NCBI GenBank assembly: GCA_027490755.1
Contig: JAIXXL010000017.1
Span: 1-42,892, forward strand
DNA: 42,892 nucleotides
Reading direction: 5' to 3'
Source: Betaproteobacteria bacterium
GTDB taxonomy: Bacteria; Pseudomonadota; Gammaproteobacteria; Burkholderiales; UBA3065
Positions within the stretch are counted from its first letter, which is position 1. The number at the start of each line of letters is the position of its first letter. Positions 23,148-33,780 of the stretch are shown here, one piece after another. Under the pieces are notes generated by a model that saw nothing but the letters and a program-made list of their open reading frames with translations, was not told where the DNA came from and did not search any database. The translations under genes were made by a program, and so were the position numbers.

Positions 23148-25038
23148 AACGATCCTTCTTGTCCACCATCGCCTGCTTGACGTCCACCTTCGCCGAGGCG
23201 CGCAGCGCCGCCTGATAGATCTTCTGCTCCTCCTCGGCCATCATCCGGTTGGCGTCGTCGGAGTAACGCTTGCGTTCGGCCGGGTCTGACACCGTGGGCG
23301 GCGCGACGCGGTTGATGCGGAACATGGCGTAGCCCTGGCCCGGGATCTCCACCGCGGCGTATGACGGCAGCGGCGCGGTCTTGGCGCGGAACACCAGCTG
23401 CATGGCCGGCAAAGGCAAACCCGTAGGCTTCTTGCGGCTCACGGTGAGGTTGGCGCCCCACTTCACCGGAACGTCCTTGCCGGCGGACAGGTCGGCCATG
23501 ATGCGCTTGCCTTCGGCGATGGCCAGGTCTGCGGCCTTGCGGCGCTTCAGCCGCTCCTCGATGTCTGAACGCACGGTCTCGAACGGCAGGATGCTGGCCG
23601 GCGTGCTGGTGACCACGCGCCCTGCCACCAGTTGCTTGTTGGAGAGCTCGACGACCTCGGTGTTGCGCTTGTTCGGCAGCGCGTCGTCGAACAGTGCGGC
23701 GATGAACTTGGCGTTGCCGAGGAGCGGGTCGCGCGGGTTGCCCTGGCGCGTCACACCGTCTGCGGTCTGCACCGGCACGCCCAGCTTCTGCGCAGCGCCT
23801 GCGAGGCTGTCGCTCTGCTCGTAGACGGCGTCGGCGAAGGTCTCGGCCAGCTCGGCAAACAGCTTGCCCGAGCGCTGCTTGCGCAGTTCGGTCTCGATCT
23901 GCGGACGCGCTTCGGCCAGGCTACCGGCGCTGCCGCCCTCGATGCCGGTGAGCTTGATGATGTGATAGCCGAACTCGGTCTCGACCACGCCGGAGACCTC
24001 GCCCACCTTGAGCGCGAAGGCGGCGTCCTCAAACGGCTTGACCATGGTGCCGCGGCCGAACGCGCCGAGGTCGCCGTCCTGCTGCGCCGAGCCCGGGTCG
24101 CTGGAGTTTGCCTTGGCCAGCGCGCCGAAGTCCTTGCCGGCCTTGACCTCGGCCAGCAGCTTGTCTGCCTTGGCCTTGGCGGCGGCCTTGGCGGCGGCGC
24201 TGGCGGCCTTGTCGACACCGATCAGGATGTGCGAGGCACGACGCTGCTCGGCGGTGCCGAACTTGCCGGCGTTGGCCTTGTAAAAGGCCTCGACATCGGC
24301 GTCGGCGATAGCGATCTTCTCGCCCGCCTTGTCGGCGTCGAGCAGCACGTACTCGATCTTGAGCCGCGCCGGGACCTCGAAGTCCTTGGGGTTCTTGTCG
24401 AAGTACTGCTTGACCTCGTCGGCGGTGACGCTGATCTGCTTGAGGTACTGGTCGGGGCTGATCAGCGCCTGCTGCACGTCGCGCTCCTGCTCGCCAAGGT
24501 CGGCGGCACGGTCCACCACCACCTGCGGCATCCACTGCAGCCGCTGGAACAGGCCGTTGTTCTGCTCGCCAACGATCTGCGAGCGGATCTGCTCCTGGAA
24601 CGTCGCCGGCGTGAAACCCTGCTGGCGCAGCAGCGTGTCGTACGACTTGACGTCGAACTTGCCGTCCTTCTGGAAGGCCGGGATCTTGCGGATGATCTCG
24701 GCCAGCTTGTCGTCGGGCACGGTCATGCCGCTGTTGACTGCGGTGCCGATGAGCAGCTGCCGGTTGATCATGTCCTCCAGCACGGCGAGGCGGAACTTGC
24801 TCGACTCGGCCACCGCCGGGTCGAAACGCTCGCCCATCTGCTCACGCAGCGCGTCGCGCTGATCGGCCAGTTGCTGCTGGTAGTCGCGCTCGGCGATGCG
24901 GACGCCACCGACGGTGGCAACAGCATCACCGCCACCACCCGAGAAGTAGGACTCGAGACCCCACACGGCGAAGGGCAGGATGAGGAGGCCCAGGATGACC
25001 TGAGCGACACGGCGGTTGTTTCGGAAGAAATCGAACAT
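23146..25038 (-). CDS. ppiD: PpiD-type periplasmic chaperone with parvulin domain
   Basis: Inner-membrane-anchored periplasmic folding factor near the Sec translocon. The 630-aa protein has a short cytoplasmic N-terminus ([10 protein letters not shown]), one membrane helix (about 11-28), a SurA_N/SurA-like chaperone domain, and one parvulin domain (about 262-370: ASHILIG ... [11 protein letters not shown] ... FGYHIIKL), then a C-terminal chaperone part. The ATG at 25038 gives the conserved MFDFFRN start; a TTG 15 codons upstream is less likely. No strong ribosome site is seen. Position next to hupB-lon-clpXP-tig groups it with the protein quality-control genes. Confidence 0.93.
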   Translation of the reverse strand: MFDFFRNNRRVAQVILGLLILPFAVWGLESYFSGGGGDAVATVGGVRIAERDYQQQLADQRDALREQMGERFDPAVAESSKFRLAVLEDMINRQLLIGTAVNSGMTVPDDKLAEIIRKIPAFQKDGKFDVKSYDTLLRQQGFTPATFQEQIRSQIVGEQNNGLFQRLQWMPQVVVDRAADLGEQERDVQQALISPDQYLKQISVTADEVKQYFDKNPKDFEVPARLKIEYVLLDADKAGEKIAIADADVEAFYKANAGKFGTAEQRRASHILIGVDKAASAAAKAAAKAKADKLLAEVKAGKDFGALAKANSSDPGSAQQDGDLGAFGRGTMVKPFEDAAFALKVGEVSGVVETEFGYHIIKLTGIEGGSAGSLAEARPQIETELRKQRSGKLFAELAETFADAVYEQSDSLAGAAQKLGVPVQTADGVTRQGNPRDPLLGNAKFIAALFDDALPNKRNTEVVELSNKQLVAGRVVTSTPASILPFETVRSDIEERLKRRKAADLAIAEGKRIMADLSAGKDVPVKWGANLTVSRKKPTGLPLPAMQLVFRAKTAPLPSYAAVEIPGQGYAMFRINRVAPPTVSDPAERKRYSDDANRMMAEEEQKIYQAALRASAKVDVKQAMVDKKDR

Positions 25039-25160
25039 GGCGGAGCTTTGGCAGAAAGCGGGACAGTGTCTGAGAGTGTTCAACCAGCGAAAGGTGCCGG
25101 CCGGAAAGCCGAACCGGAATCAACCGGCGATGAACGCAAAGGCGGTCGGACGTCGGCGAC

Positions 25161-25193
25161 AAAGAAAAAGGGGGCGAATCTGCATTCGCCCCC
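25161..25193 (-). terminator. Intrinsic terminator of the hupB-tRNA unit
   Basis: On the minus strand GGGGGCGAAT and ATTCGCCCCC form a perfect 10-bp stem with a GCAG loop, followed by TTTTTCTTT. It starts 11 bases after the tRNA-Asp CCA end, so it closes the hupB-tRNA-Val-tRNA-Asp transcript ahead of ppiD. Confidence 0.93.
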
Positions 25194-25204
25194 GTCTTCA
25201 GTGT

Positions 25205-25281
25205 TGGCGGAGTGGACGGGACTCGAACCCGCGACCCCCGGCGTGACAGGCCGGTATTCTAACCAACTGAACTACCACTCC
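25205..25281 (-). tRNA. tRNA-Asp (GTC)
   Basis: A 77-base cloverleaf with encoded CCA. Acceptor GGAGTGG pairs with CCACTCC; the anticodon stem CCGGC/GCCGG encloses CTGTCAC with anticodon GTC; the T-arm contains GGTTCGAGTCC. Confidence 0.96.
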
Positions 25282-25318
25282 TTAAAGCAGAGTACCGAGC
25301 CCCAAGGAGTCTTGAAGC

Positions 25319-25394
25319 TGGTGGGTGCTAACGGGATCGAACCGCTGACATTCGCCTTGTAAGGGCGACGCTCTACCAGCTGAGCTAAGCACCC
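25319..25394 (-). tRNA. tRNA-Val (TAC)
   Basis: A 76-base cloverleaf with encoded CCA. Acceptor GGGTGCT pairs with AGCACCC; anticodon stem CGCCC/GGGCG-type with loop CTTACAA gives anticodon TAC; the T-arm contains GGTTCGATCC. It lies 11 bp after hupB and is very likely processed from the same transcript. Confidence 0.96.
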
Positions 25395-25405
25395 GGGAAA
25401 GCCCG

Positions 25406-25678
25406 TTAGTTTACACCATCCTTCAGAGCCTTGCCAGGGCGGAACTTCGGCACCTTCGAGGCCTTGATCTTGATCTCGGCGCCGGTGCGGGGGTTGCGGC
25501 CGGTGCGGGCAGCACGGGTCGAAGCATAGAACGTGCCGAAGCCGACCAGGCTCACGGTATCGTCCGCCTTGAGTGCCTTGGCGACGGAAGAGACGACTGC
25601 GTCGAGGGCGCGTCCGGCAGCGGCCTTGGAGATGTCTGCCTCGGAAGCAATGGCGTCGATCAGGTCAGATTTGTTCAA
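25406..25678 (-). CDS. hupB: DNA-binding protein HU
   Basis: A 90-aa histone-like protein, the standard HU length. It reads (M)[24 protein letters not shown] at the dimerisation end and carries the [21 protein letters not shown] beta-arm with the DNA-intercalating Asn-Pro. IHF has the same fold, but the sequence and the place after lon indicate HU-beta. The start codon giving this length is TTG at 25678, preceded by AAGGGGA; no ATG is available nearby. It has its own strong promoter. Confidence 0.95.
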   Translation of the reverse strand: MNKSDLIDAIASEADISKAAAGRALDAVVSSVAKALKADDTVSLVGFGTFYASTRAARTGRNPRTGAEIKIKASKVPKFRPGKALKDGVN

Positions 25679-25752
25679 CGGAATCCCCTTGTGTATCTGG
25701 TTTGTGTTGGTGACGGGTGCAGCCGATGCGGTTTCGCAAGCGCCCCACCGTC

Positions 25753-25782
25753 TGTATAGCAAGCCGCAAAAAGCCGTGTCAA
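25753..25782 (-). promoter_or_regulatory. hupB promoter
   Basis: TTGACA (25777-25782) and extended -10 TGCTATACA (hexamer TATACA at 25753-25758) spaced 18 bp, on the hupB strand. This is the best sigma-70 match I noted in the window. Transcription would start near 25746, leaving a leader of about 68 bases. Confidence 0.8.
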
Positions 25783-25822
25783 CCGCGTCAATGCTTGTTG
25801 CAGCGCATCAGCGCGCACCTTT

Positions 25823-28237
25823 TTAGTGCTTTACCACCGGTGCGGGGGCTCCCTCGATGATCGGCGCCGCCAGCGGAGGCACCGCCTCGACCTCGGCGGC
25901 GGGCTCCGGCATGCGCTCCAGGGCCGTCGCCAGCACCTCGTCGATCCACTTTACCGCCTTGATTTCAAGGCGATTCTTGACGTTGTCCGGGATCTCCTGC
26001 AGGTCCTTGACGTTCTCCTGCGGGATCAGCACCGTCTTGATGCCGGCGCGGTGAGCCGCCAGCAGCTTCTCCTTGAGGCCACCGATCGCAAGAACTTCAC
26101 CCCGCAGCGTGATCTCCCCGGTCATGGCCACATCGGCACGCACCGGGATGCCGGTGAGCATCGATGTGAGCGCGGTGACGATGGCGATACCGGCGCTGGG
26201 ACCGTCCTTGGGCGTGGCGCCCTCGGGCACGTGGATGTGCACGTCGCTGTTCTGGTAGAAGTCCGGCTTGATGCCAAGCTTGTCGGAGCGCGCACGGACC
26301 ACCGTCATGGCGGCCTTCATCGACTCCTGCATGACCTCGCCGAGCTTGCCGGTGGTGACCACGTTGCCCTTGCCGGGCATGGTCACCGCCTCGATGGTCA
26401 GCAGCTCGCCGCCGACCTCGGTCCAGGCCAGGCCGGTGACCTGGCCGATCTGGTTGACCTTCTCGGCCAAGCCGATCTGGTAGCGGCGCACGCCAAGGTA
26501 CTTGCCGATCGAGCGCGGCACCACCGCCACCCGACCCTTGGCCTTCTTCATCAGCAGGTCCTTGACCACCTTGCGGCAGATCTTGGCGATCTCGCGCTCG
26601 AGCGAGCGCACGCCGGCCTCGCGCGTGTAGTACTGGATGATCTCGCGGATGGCGGCCTCGCCGATGTGGCACTCGGTCTCCTTGAGGCCGTGGTTCTTCA
26701 TCTGCTTGGGCACCAGGTAGCGCACCGCGATGCCGACCTTCTCGTCCTCGGTGTAGCCCGACAGGCGGATCACCTCCATGCGGTCGAGCAGCGGCGCCGG
26801 GATGTCCAGCGTGTTGGCGGTGGCGACGAACATGACATCGGACAGGTCGTACTCGACCTCGATGTAGTGGTCGGCGAAGCTCGAGTTCTGCTCGGGGTCG
26901 AGCACCTCCAGCAGCGCCGATGACGGATCACCGCGGAAGTCCTGACCCATCTTGTCGACTTCGTCGAGCAGGAACAGCGGGTTCTTGACGCCGACCTTGG
27001 TCATGTTCTGCAGGATCTTGCCCGGCATCGACCCGATGTAGGTGCGGCGGTGGCCACGGATCTCGGCCTCGTCACGCACGCCGCCCAGCGCCATGCGCAC
27101 AAATTTACGGTTGGTCGCACGGGCGATGGACTGGCCAAGCGAGGTCTTGCCGACCCCCGGGGGGCCGACCAGGCAGAGGATCGGCGCCTTGACCTTGTCG
27201 ACGCGCTGCTGCACCGCGAGATATTCAAGGATGCGTTCCTTGACCTTGTCGAGGCCGTGGTGGTCAGCCTCCAGCACCTTGCCGGCGGCGGCCAGGTCCT
27301 TGCTGATCTTCGACTTCTTCTTCCAAGGCAGGCCGACCAGGGTGTCGATGTAGTTACGCACGACGGTGGCCTCGGCCGACATCGGCGACATCATCTTCAG
27401 CTTCTTCAGCTCGGCCTCGGCCTTGGCCAGAGCCTCCTTGGGCAGGCCGGAGGTGCGCATCTTGCGCTCGACCTCGTCGAGGTCGTTGCCCTCCTCGAGT
27501 TCGCCGAGTTCCTTCTGGATCGCCTTGACCTGTTCATTGAGGTAGTACTCGCGCTGGCTCTTCTCCATCTGGCGCTTGACGCGTCCGCGGATGCGCTTCT
27601 CCACCTGCAGGATGTCGATCTCGGCCTCGAGCAGGCCCAGCAGATGTTCCAGGCGCTGGCGGACGTCGAAGATGTCGAGCACGTCCTGCTTCTGCTCGAG
27701 CTTGAGCGGCAGGTGCGCGGCGATCATGTCGGCCAGACGGCCGGCCTCGTCGATGCCGGCGACAGACGTCAACACTTCCGGCGGGATCTTCTTGTTCAGC
27801 TTCACGTACTGGTCGAACTGCGCCAGCATGGCGCGGCGCATGGCCTCGACCTCGTGCGTCTCAGCGTTGAGGTCGCCGACCAGAACGGCGCGTCCGGAGA
27901 AGTGCGTCTTCTCGTCCTCGACCTGCAGCACCTGCGCGCGCTGGCCACCCTCGACCAGCACCTTCACGGTGCCATCAGGCAGCTTGAGCATCTGCAGGAT
28001 GCTGGCGATGGTGCCGACGGCGTAGAGGTCTTCGGTGGAGGGCTCGTCCTTGGCGGCAGATTTCTGCGCCACCAGCAGGATGTTCTTGCCACTCTCCATG
28101 GCCAGCTCGAGGGCCTTGATCGACTTGGGGCGGCCGACGAACAGCGGGATGACCATGTGCGGGAAGACGACCACATCGCGCAGCGGCAGCAGCGCCAGCT
28201 CGACGGTGTCGCCGGTGGTCGGGGTCTGGTCGGTCAT
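25823..28237 (-). CDS. lon: Lon protease
   Basis: ATP-dependent serine protease that degrades misfolded and regulatory proteins. The 804-aa chain has the N-terminal substrate domain ([20 protein letters not shown], residues 17-36), coiled coil, AAA+ module with Walker [10 protein letters not shown] near 358 and LLDEVDKM, and the protease domain with catalytic Ser in KDGPSAG (about 682) and Lys in [14 protein letters not shown] (about 725). GAGGA precedes the ATG. It is slightly longer than E. coli Lon (784) through a C-terminal Ala/Pro-rich tail. Neighbours clpX and hupB are in the conserved order; no heat-shock promoter could be recognised with confidence in the 77-bp gap to clpX. Confidence 0.97.
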   Translation of the reverse strand: MTDQTPTTGDTVELALLPLRDVVVFPHMVIPLFVGRPKSIKALELAMESGKNILLVAQKSAAKDEPSTEDLYAVGTIASILQMLKLPDGTVKVLVEGGQRAQVLQVEDEKTHFSGRAVLVGDLNAETHEVEAMRRAMLAQFDQYVKLNKKIPPEVLTSVAGIDEAGRLADMIAAHLPLKLEQKQDVLDIFDVRQRLEHLLGLLEAEIDILQVEKRIRGRVKRQMEKSQREYYLNEQVKAIQKELGELEEGNDLDEVERKMRTSGLPKEALAKAEAELKKLKMMSPMSAEATVVRNYIDTLVGLPWKKKSKISKDLAAAGKVLEADHHGLDKVKERILEYLAVQQRVDKVKAPILCLVGPPGVGKTSLGQSIARATNRKFVRMALGGVRDEAEIRGHRRTYIGSMPGKILQNMTKVGVKNPLFLLDEVDKMGQDFRGDPSSALLEVLDPEQNSSFADHYIEVEYDLSDVMFVATANTLDIPAPLLDRMEVIRLSGYTEDEKVGIAVRYLVPKQMKNHGLKETECHIGEAAIREIIQYYTREAGVRSLEREIAKICRKVVKDLLMKKAKGRVAVVPRSIGKYLGVRRYQIGLAEKVNQIGQVTGLAWTEVGGELLTIEAVTMPGKGNVVTTGKLGEVMQESMKAAMTVVRARSDKLGIKPDFYQNSDVHIHVPEGATPKDGPSAGIAIVTALTSMLTGIPVRADVAMTGEITLRGEVLAIGGLKEKLLAAHRAGIKTVLIPQENVKDLQEIPDNVKNRLEIKAVKWIDEVLATALERMPEPAAEVEAVPPLAAPIIEGAPAPVVKH

Positions 28238-28314
28238 GGGATGGTCCTCGGTAATGGGGCGCGCGCCCTCATGGCGCAGCGTACTGCGTCAGATGGGGGC
28301 ACTCAAGGGGAAAC

Positions 28315-29577
28315 TCAAGCGCTGCCGGCGGCAGCGTGTTCGGCGTAGACGACCAAGGGCTTGGTGGCGCCATTGATCACGCCAGCGTCGACCACGACCT
28401 TCTCGACGTTCTCGATCGAGGGCAGGTCGAACATGGTCTCCAGCAGGGCCTGCTCGAGGATCGAGCGCAGGCCGCGGGCGCCGGTCTTGCGCGCCAGCGC
28501 CTTGGCGGCGATCGCCTGCAGGGCGTCGTCGCGCACCTCCAGGCCGACGCTCTCCATGTCGAACAGCGTCTGGAACTGCTTGACCAGAGCGTTGCGCGGC
28601 TCGGTGAGGATGCGCACCAGCGCCGCCTCGTCCAGCTCCTCGAGCGTCGCCGTGACCGGCAGGCGGCCGATGAACTCGGGGATGAGGCCGAACTTGATCA
28701 GGTCCTCGGGCTCGACCTCGCGCAGCGTGATGCCGACCTCGCGGCCGGAGTCCTTGCTGCGGACCTCGGCACCGAAACCGATGCCGCCGCGCTCGGAGCG
28801 GTCGCGGATGATCTTGGCCAGCCCATCGAAGGCGCCGCCGCAGATGAACAAGATGTTGGTGGTGTCGACCTGCACGAACTCCTGGTTCGGGTGCTTGCGG
28901 CCGCCCTGCGGCGGGACGCTGGCAACGGTGCCTTCGATGAGCTTGAGCAGCGCCTGCTGCACGCCCTCGCCGGAGACGTCGCGGGTGATCGACGGGTTGT
29001 CGCTCTTGCGCGAGATCTTGTCGATCTCGTCGATGTAGACGATGCCCTGCTGCGCCTGGTCGACGTCGTAGTCGCACTTCTGCAGCAGCTTCTGGATGAT
29101 GTTCTCGACGTCCTCGCCGACATAACCTGCTTCAGTCAGCGTGGTGGCGTCGGCCATCACGAACGGGACATTGAGAAGGCGTGCCAGGGTCTGCGCGAAC
29201 AGCGTCTTGCCGGAGCCGGTGGGGCCGATCAGCAGGATGTTGCTCTTGGAGAGTTCGACGTCGTTGCGCTTGCTGCTGCTGCGAACGCGCTTGTAATGGT
29301 TGTAGACGGCGACCGAGAGGATCTTCTTGGCGGTGGCCTGACCGATGACGTACTGGTCGAGGATGTCGCGGATCTCGTGCGGTGTCGGCAGGTCGCTACG
29401 CGCCGCGCGCGGCTCGTCGTCGCTGCCGACCTCCTCACGGATGATGTCGTTGCAGAGCTCGATGCACTCGTCGCAGATGAACACGGACGGGCCCGCGATG
29501 AGCTTTCGCACCTCGCTTTGCCCCTTGCCGCAGAACGAGCAATAAAGAGGCTTCTCGCTGACCTTCCTGTCACTCAT
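28315..29577 (-). CDS. clpX: ClpX, ATPase subunit of ClpXP
   Basis: AAA+ unfoldase that feeds substrates into ClpP. The 420-aa protein has an N-terminal zinc-binding domain with Cys13, 16, 35 and 38, Walker A GPTGSGKT at 118-125, Walker B VYIDEIDK near 188, and the IGF loop (GGIGFGAEV) that docks on ClpP. Length is typical (424 in E. coli). It follows clpP by 84 bp and precedes lon by 77 bp on the same strand. Confidence 0.98.
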   Translation of the reverse strand: MSDRKVSEKPLYCSFCGKGQSEVRKLIAGPSVFICDECIELCNDIIREEVGSDDEPRAARSDLPTPHEIRDILDQYVIGQATAKKILSVAVYNHYKRVRSSSKRNDVELSKSNILLIGPTGSGKTLFAQTLARLLNVPFVMADATTLTEAGYVGEDVENIIQKLLQKCDYDVDQAQQGIVYIDEIDKISRKSDNPSITRDVSGEGVQQALLKLIEGTVASVPPQGGRKHPNQEFVQVDTTNILFICGGAFDGLAKIIRDRSERGGIGFGAEVRSKDSGREVGITLREVEPEDLIKFGLIPEFIGRLPVTATLEELDEAALVRILTEPRNALVKQFQTLFDMESVGLEVRDDALQAIAAKALARKTGARGLRSILEQALLETMFDLPSIENVEKVVVDAGVINGATKPLVVYAEHAAAGSA

Positions 29578-29661
29578 ATGGCTACCGTACCACCAGACCG
29601 CTCAACATGGACAGAAGAATGCCAGAGGACAGGCCGGCCGTGTCAGTGATGGCGCAATGGA

Positions 29662-30320
<659 letters not shown>

Positions 30321-30324
<4 letters not shown>

Positions 30325-31628
30325 TGCGGGATGTCCATGAGTTCTTCGAAGCTGATCTTGCTGGTCTTGGTCTTGGCCTGTCCGAGCACCCACTCGACCA
30401 CCTCGTCCTCGAGCACCACGGCCTGCACTTCCTGCAGGCGGCGCGGATCGGCGTAGTACCACTGCACCATCTCGGCCGGGTTCTCGTAGTTCATCGCCTG
30501 CTGCACGACCAGGTCGCGCACCTTCTGCGGCGACGGCTGCAGCTGGTTGACGCGGGCGATCTCGCCGACCAGCAGGCCGAGCTTGACGCGCGCCTGCGCT
30601 TCCTCGACGAACAGCTCCGGCGCCAGCGGCACGTCCTTGGCGTTGGGGATGCCCTTCGATTCAAGGTCGGCGCGGGTGATCTGGATCAGGCGACGGATCT
30701 CGGTATCGACCAGCGACTTGGGCAGGTCGATCTCGGGCATGTCGCGCAGCTTCTCCATGACCACGTTCTTGGCCTTGGACTGCAGGCGGCGTGCCACCTC
30801 GCGCTCGACGTTGGCGCGCAGCTCCTTTCGCAGCTCGTCGAGGTCACCGGTGTCGACACCGAGCGCCTTGGCGAAATCGGCATCGACCTTGGGCAGCTGC
30901 GGGGCCTCGACCAACTTGACGGTAACCTTGAACTGCGCGGTCTTGCCGGCGATGTCGGTGGCGCGGTAGTCGGCCGGGAAGGTCAGGTCGAACTCGGCCA
31001 CGTCCTTGGCGGACTTGCCGGTCACGGCGGCCTCGAAGTCGGGCAGCATCTGGCCGGCGCCGAGCACGAACGGGAAGTCGGTGCCCTGGCCGCCCGGCAT
31101 GGGCGCGCCGTCCAGCGTGGACTCGAAGTCGACGGTGACGCGGTCGTCAGCCTTGGCGGCGCGCTTGGCGGCCTTGTAGCTGACGCGCTGCTTGCGCAGG
31201 ATCTCGAGGGTGGCGTCGACGTGCTTCTCGGTCACTTCAAGTGCCTGACGCTCGAGCGACCACTTGGCGACGTCACCCAGGCTGATCTCGGGATAGACCT
31301 CGAAGTGGGCGTCGAACAGCAGGTCGGTCTGGCCATCGCCCACCTTCGGCTCGAACTGCGGCATGCCCGCCACGCGCAACTGGTTCACGGTGGCGGTCTG
31401 GGCGAAGGCGTCGCGCAGCTGGTCGCCGACCACCTCCTGGCGGACCTGCTGGCCGTACTGCTGGTCGACCAGCTTGACCGGCGCCTTGCCCTTGCGGAAG
31501 CCCTTGATGTTGACGGTGCGTGCGAGCTCGCCCAGGCGACGCAGCGCCTCGGCTTCGATTGTGGCGAGGGGGATGGCGAGGCTGGCCTTGCGCTTGAGGC
31601 CGGCGACGGTTTCGATGGTTGCTGCCAT
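30321..31628 (-). CDS. tig: Trigger factor
   Basis: Ribosome-bound chaperone and prolyl isomerase that receives nascent chains. The 435-aa protein carries the ribosome-docking signature GFRKGKAP near residues 44-51, the FKBP-like domain (about 160-245, [19 protein letters not shown]), and the C-terminal chaperone arms. The ATG at 31628 is preceded by GAGAC and gives the usual length (432 in E. coli). It is first in the tig-clpP pair, with clpX and lon beyond, and has a promoter with a perfect -10. Confidence 0.97.
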
Positions 31629-31685
31629 GTATGTCTCGTTAGGTTGATGGACTGGGGGCCACGGCCCACACTTACGACTATTTCT

Positions 31686-31714
31686 ATTATACGCCGCAGC
31701 CACACCATCGCCAT
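31686..31714 (-). promoter_or_regulatory. tig promoter
   Basis: A perfect TATAAT at 31686-31691 lies 58 bp before the tig start on its strand. The -35 position (31709-31714) reads ATGGCG, only three matches, with a 17-bp spacer. The -10 falls in the 107-bp gap between tig and the sulfotransferase gene. Confidence 0.65.
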
Positions 31715-31735
31715 CTCATGCGCCAAAGCCCTGGG

Positions 31736-32563
31736 CTAGGCCTTTGGCAGCGATTGCAGGCCAAGGTAACGTCGAAAACCGCTGAGGAGTTCATCTTCGG
31801 TGGAACCCTGTTTACGCAGTTCGGGCTGTGGTCCGTTAGTCGAGGCGGAGAGCCCCAGAATATCCAGTAGCTGCCCCACAGAGGACTCGACATCCGACGA
31901 AAAAGTCTCGTACTGGAATCTGGCGACACTCTTTCCGGACGAAGCAAAAAGACTGGCCCATCCCGCCTCGCCAACAGCGATGCTTCTCAGTGCGGTAGCG
32001 ATTAGGTCCGGCCTGAGCGGGACCTTTTGCGTCAACCTTGGGTCACCTGCGGAAAGATAGCGCTGATCGTCGGAGGTCCAGATCTGGGTCACCTGGGCCC
32101 TGTACAAGGAGACCGCCTGAGCCAACTTGTCGCCGCGGTCAAGCAGGATCAGATGGTCAAAGCGACCGAGGAAATCGAGCATCCCGGCCCGGTCCCTACC
32201 CCAGATGAGGGGCAGGTGATAGAAGTGGGCCTTGAGCCCGAAAACGCCATTCGGCGTCGTTCTCACGGCCTCGATGCTGTCCAGATAGTCGACGACATCG
32301 AACGGCACGCCGCAGCCCGTTCGTCGGACCCAGCCCCACATGAGCCGAGGGTTCAGGTACTCGTGCGGTACGCCGGCGATACCCGTCTGTTGCAAAGCGA
32401 TCGAAAGCAGGTTGGAACCACAGCGCGGGGTCGCGCATAGAAGATAGCGGACCCTTGGCGCGCCGCTATCACTGCACACGTCCCTCTCGCTCGACATCAA
32501 CTCGTCGATCTGGGAGACGATGCCGGTCGACCGGGGGTCGAGGCGGACGAGTCGTGGCTTCAT
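31736..32563 (-). CDS. Stf0-type sulfotransferase
   Basis: A 275-aa protein resembling the Stf0 family, whose known member sulfates trehalose in mycobacteria using PAPS. The N-terminal YLLCATPRCGSNLL (40-53) matches the 5'-phosphosulfate-binding loop, and RTTPNGVFGLKAHFYHLPL and LDRGDKLAQAVSLYRA match the middle of the family, including the 3'-phosphate-binding region. The acceptor is unknown. Three sampled stretches average about 56% GC, against well over 65% in most neighbours, and the gene stands directly downstream of tRNA-Leu, so transfer is likely. The ATG at 32563 follows GGGAAAGG. Confidence 0.8.
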   Translation of the reverse strand: MKPRLVRLDPRSTGIVSQIDELMSSERDVCSDSGAPRVRYLLCATPRCGSNLLSIALQQTGIAGVPHEYLNPRLMWGWVRRTGCGVPFDVVDYLDSIEAVRTTPNGVFGLKAHFYHLPLIWGRDRAGMLDFLGRFDHLILLDRGDKLAQAVSLYRAQVTQIWTSDDQRYLSAGDPRLTQKVPLRPDLIATALRSIAVGEAGWASLFASSGKSVARFQYETFSSDVESSVGQLLDILGLSASTNGPQPELRKQGSTEDELLSGFRRYLGLQSLPKA

Positions 32564-32682
32564 ACCTTTCCCACCTTGACGGACGGGGCTGCGCAGAGCA
32601 AAGCCCGTCTCAACCGACGGGTACAAAGATTCGGTCGTATCGAGAAGCGTTGGGGCACGTCCCGGTCTCCGGATTGGCATCG

Positions 32683-32769
32683 TGGTGCGACCGAGAGGAC
32701 TCGAACCTCCACAGGGTTGCCCCCGACAGGACCTAAACCTGTTGCGTCTACCAATTTCGCCACGGTCGC
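32683..32769 (-). tRNA. tRNA-Leu (TAG)
   Basis: An 87-base class-II tRNA with encoded CCA. Acceptor GCGACCG pairs with CGGTCGC; anticodon loop TTTAGGT gives TAG; a long variable arm (GTCGGGGGCAACCCTGT region) precedes the GGTTCGAGTCC T-arm. Its 3' end faces the sulfotransferase gene. Confidence 0.96.
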
Positions 32770-32918
32770 GTGGCCCCTCGGCGCCAGACGGCGGGCCGGG
32801 AGCGGCAGCGTGCAAGTGTAAACCGGGCGCCGCGCCACTGGCAGGGGACAGTCGGCGTGCGGCGCTTTGGCCATCCCGTTGGCGGTGGCCGTAGCCGCGG
32901 CGGCTATGATGCGGCCGG

Positions 32919-33773
32919 ATGAAGGTCGACCATTACGAGAACTTCCCGGTGGCATCCGTCGCCCTGCCGGCACGCTTCCGCGAGCCAGTGCGCTGGGTGT
33001 ACCACTTCGCGCGCAGCGCCGACGACTTCGCCGACGAGGGCGATGCGGCGCCACAGACGCGACTCGCCCAACTGGGCGAATACCGCGACCTGCTGGCGGC
33101 GATCGGCCGCGGCGAGACGCCGGCACACCCTGTCCTGGGGCCGCTGGCCGGCGTGATCCGGCGGTACGACATCCCGCTGGCGCTGTTCACCGACCTGCTC
33201 AGCGCCTTCGAGCAGGACGTGACGGTGACGCGCTACGCCACTTACGCCGAGTTGGCCGACTACTGCAAACGATCGGCCAACCCGGTCGGACGCATCCTGC
33301 TGCACATCTTCGGCCAGGCCACACCGCGCCAGCTGGCCTGGTCGGACGGCATCTGCAGCGCGCTGCAGCTGATCAACTTCTGGCAGGACGTGGCGGTGGA
33401 CTGGCAGAAGGGCCGCGTCTACATCCCGCAGGAGGACCTGGCGCGTTTTAGTGTGAGCGAGGCGCATATCGACGCACAGCGTGCCGACAGCCGCTGGCAG
33501 GCGCTGATGCAGTTCGAAGTGGAGCGCGCGCGGCGGCTGCTGCAGGCCGGCGCACCGCTGGGGCTGGCGCTGCCGGGCCGGCTGGGCCTGGAGATCCGCC
33601 TGATCGTGCTGGGCGGCGAGAGCGTGCTGCGGCAGATCCACAATGCGCGCGGCGACGTGCTCGCGCAGCGGCCGGTTCTGGGCTGGCGCGACTGGCTGCG
33701 CGTGCTGCCGCGCGCGCTGCTGCCGCGGCTGGCGGGGCGCGTGGTGCGCGACATGGAGTCGGCGCAGCGGTGA
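32919..33773 (+). CDS. hpnC: HpnC, hydroxysqualene synthase
   Basis: Squalene/phytoene-synthase-fold enzyme that in the HpnCDE route converts presqualene diphosphate to hydroxysqualene. The 284-aa protein starts near the HpnC-typical HYENFPVASVALPARFR, has the first Asp motif SADDFADE (34-41) and the second NFWQDVAVDWQKGRVYIP (about 153-170). No membrane helix. First gene of hpnCDE, with 7 bp to hpnD. The 149 bp upstream to tRNA-Leu must hold the promoter, which I could not define. Confidence 0.94.
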   Translation: MKVDHYENFPVASVALPARFREPVRWVYHFARSADDFADEGDAAPQTRLAQLGEYRDLLAAIGRGETPAHPVLGPLAGVIRRYDIPLALFTDLLSAFEQDVTVTRYATYAELADYCKRSANPVGRILLHIFGQATPRQLAWSDGICSALQLINFWQDVAVDWQKGRVYIPQEDLARFSVSEAHIDAQRADSRWQALMQFEVERARRLLQAGAPLGLALPGRLGLEIRLIVLGGESVLRQIHNARGDVLAQRPVLGWRDWLRVLPRALLPRLAGRVVRDMESAQR

Positions 33774-33780
33774 GGCCAAG

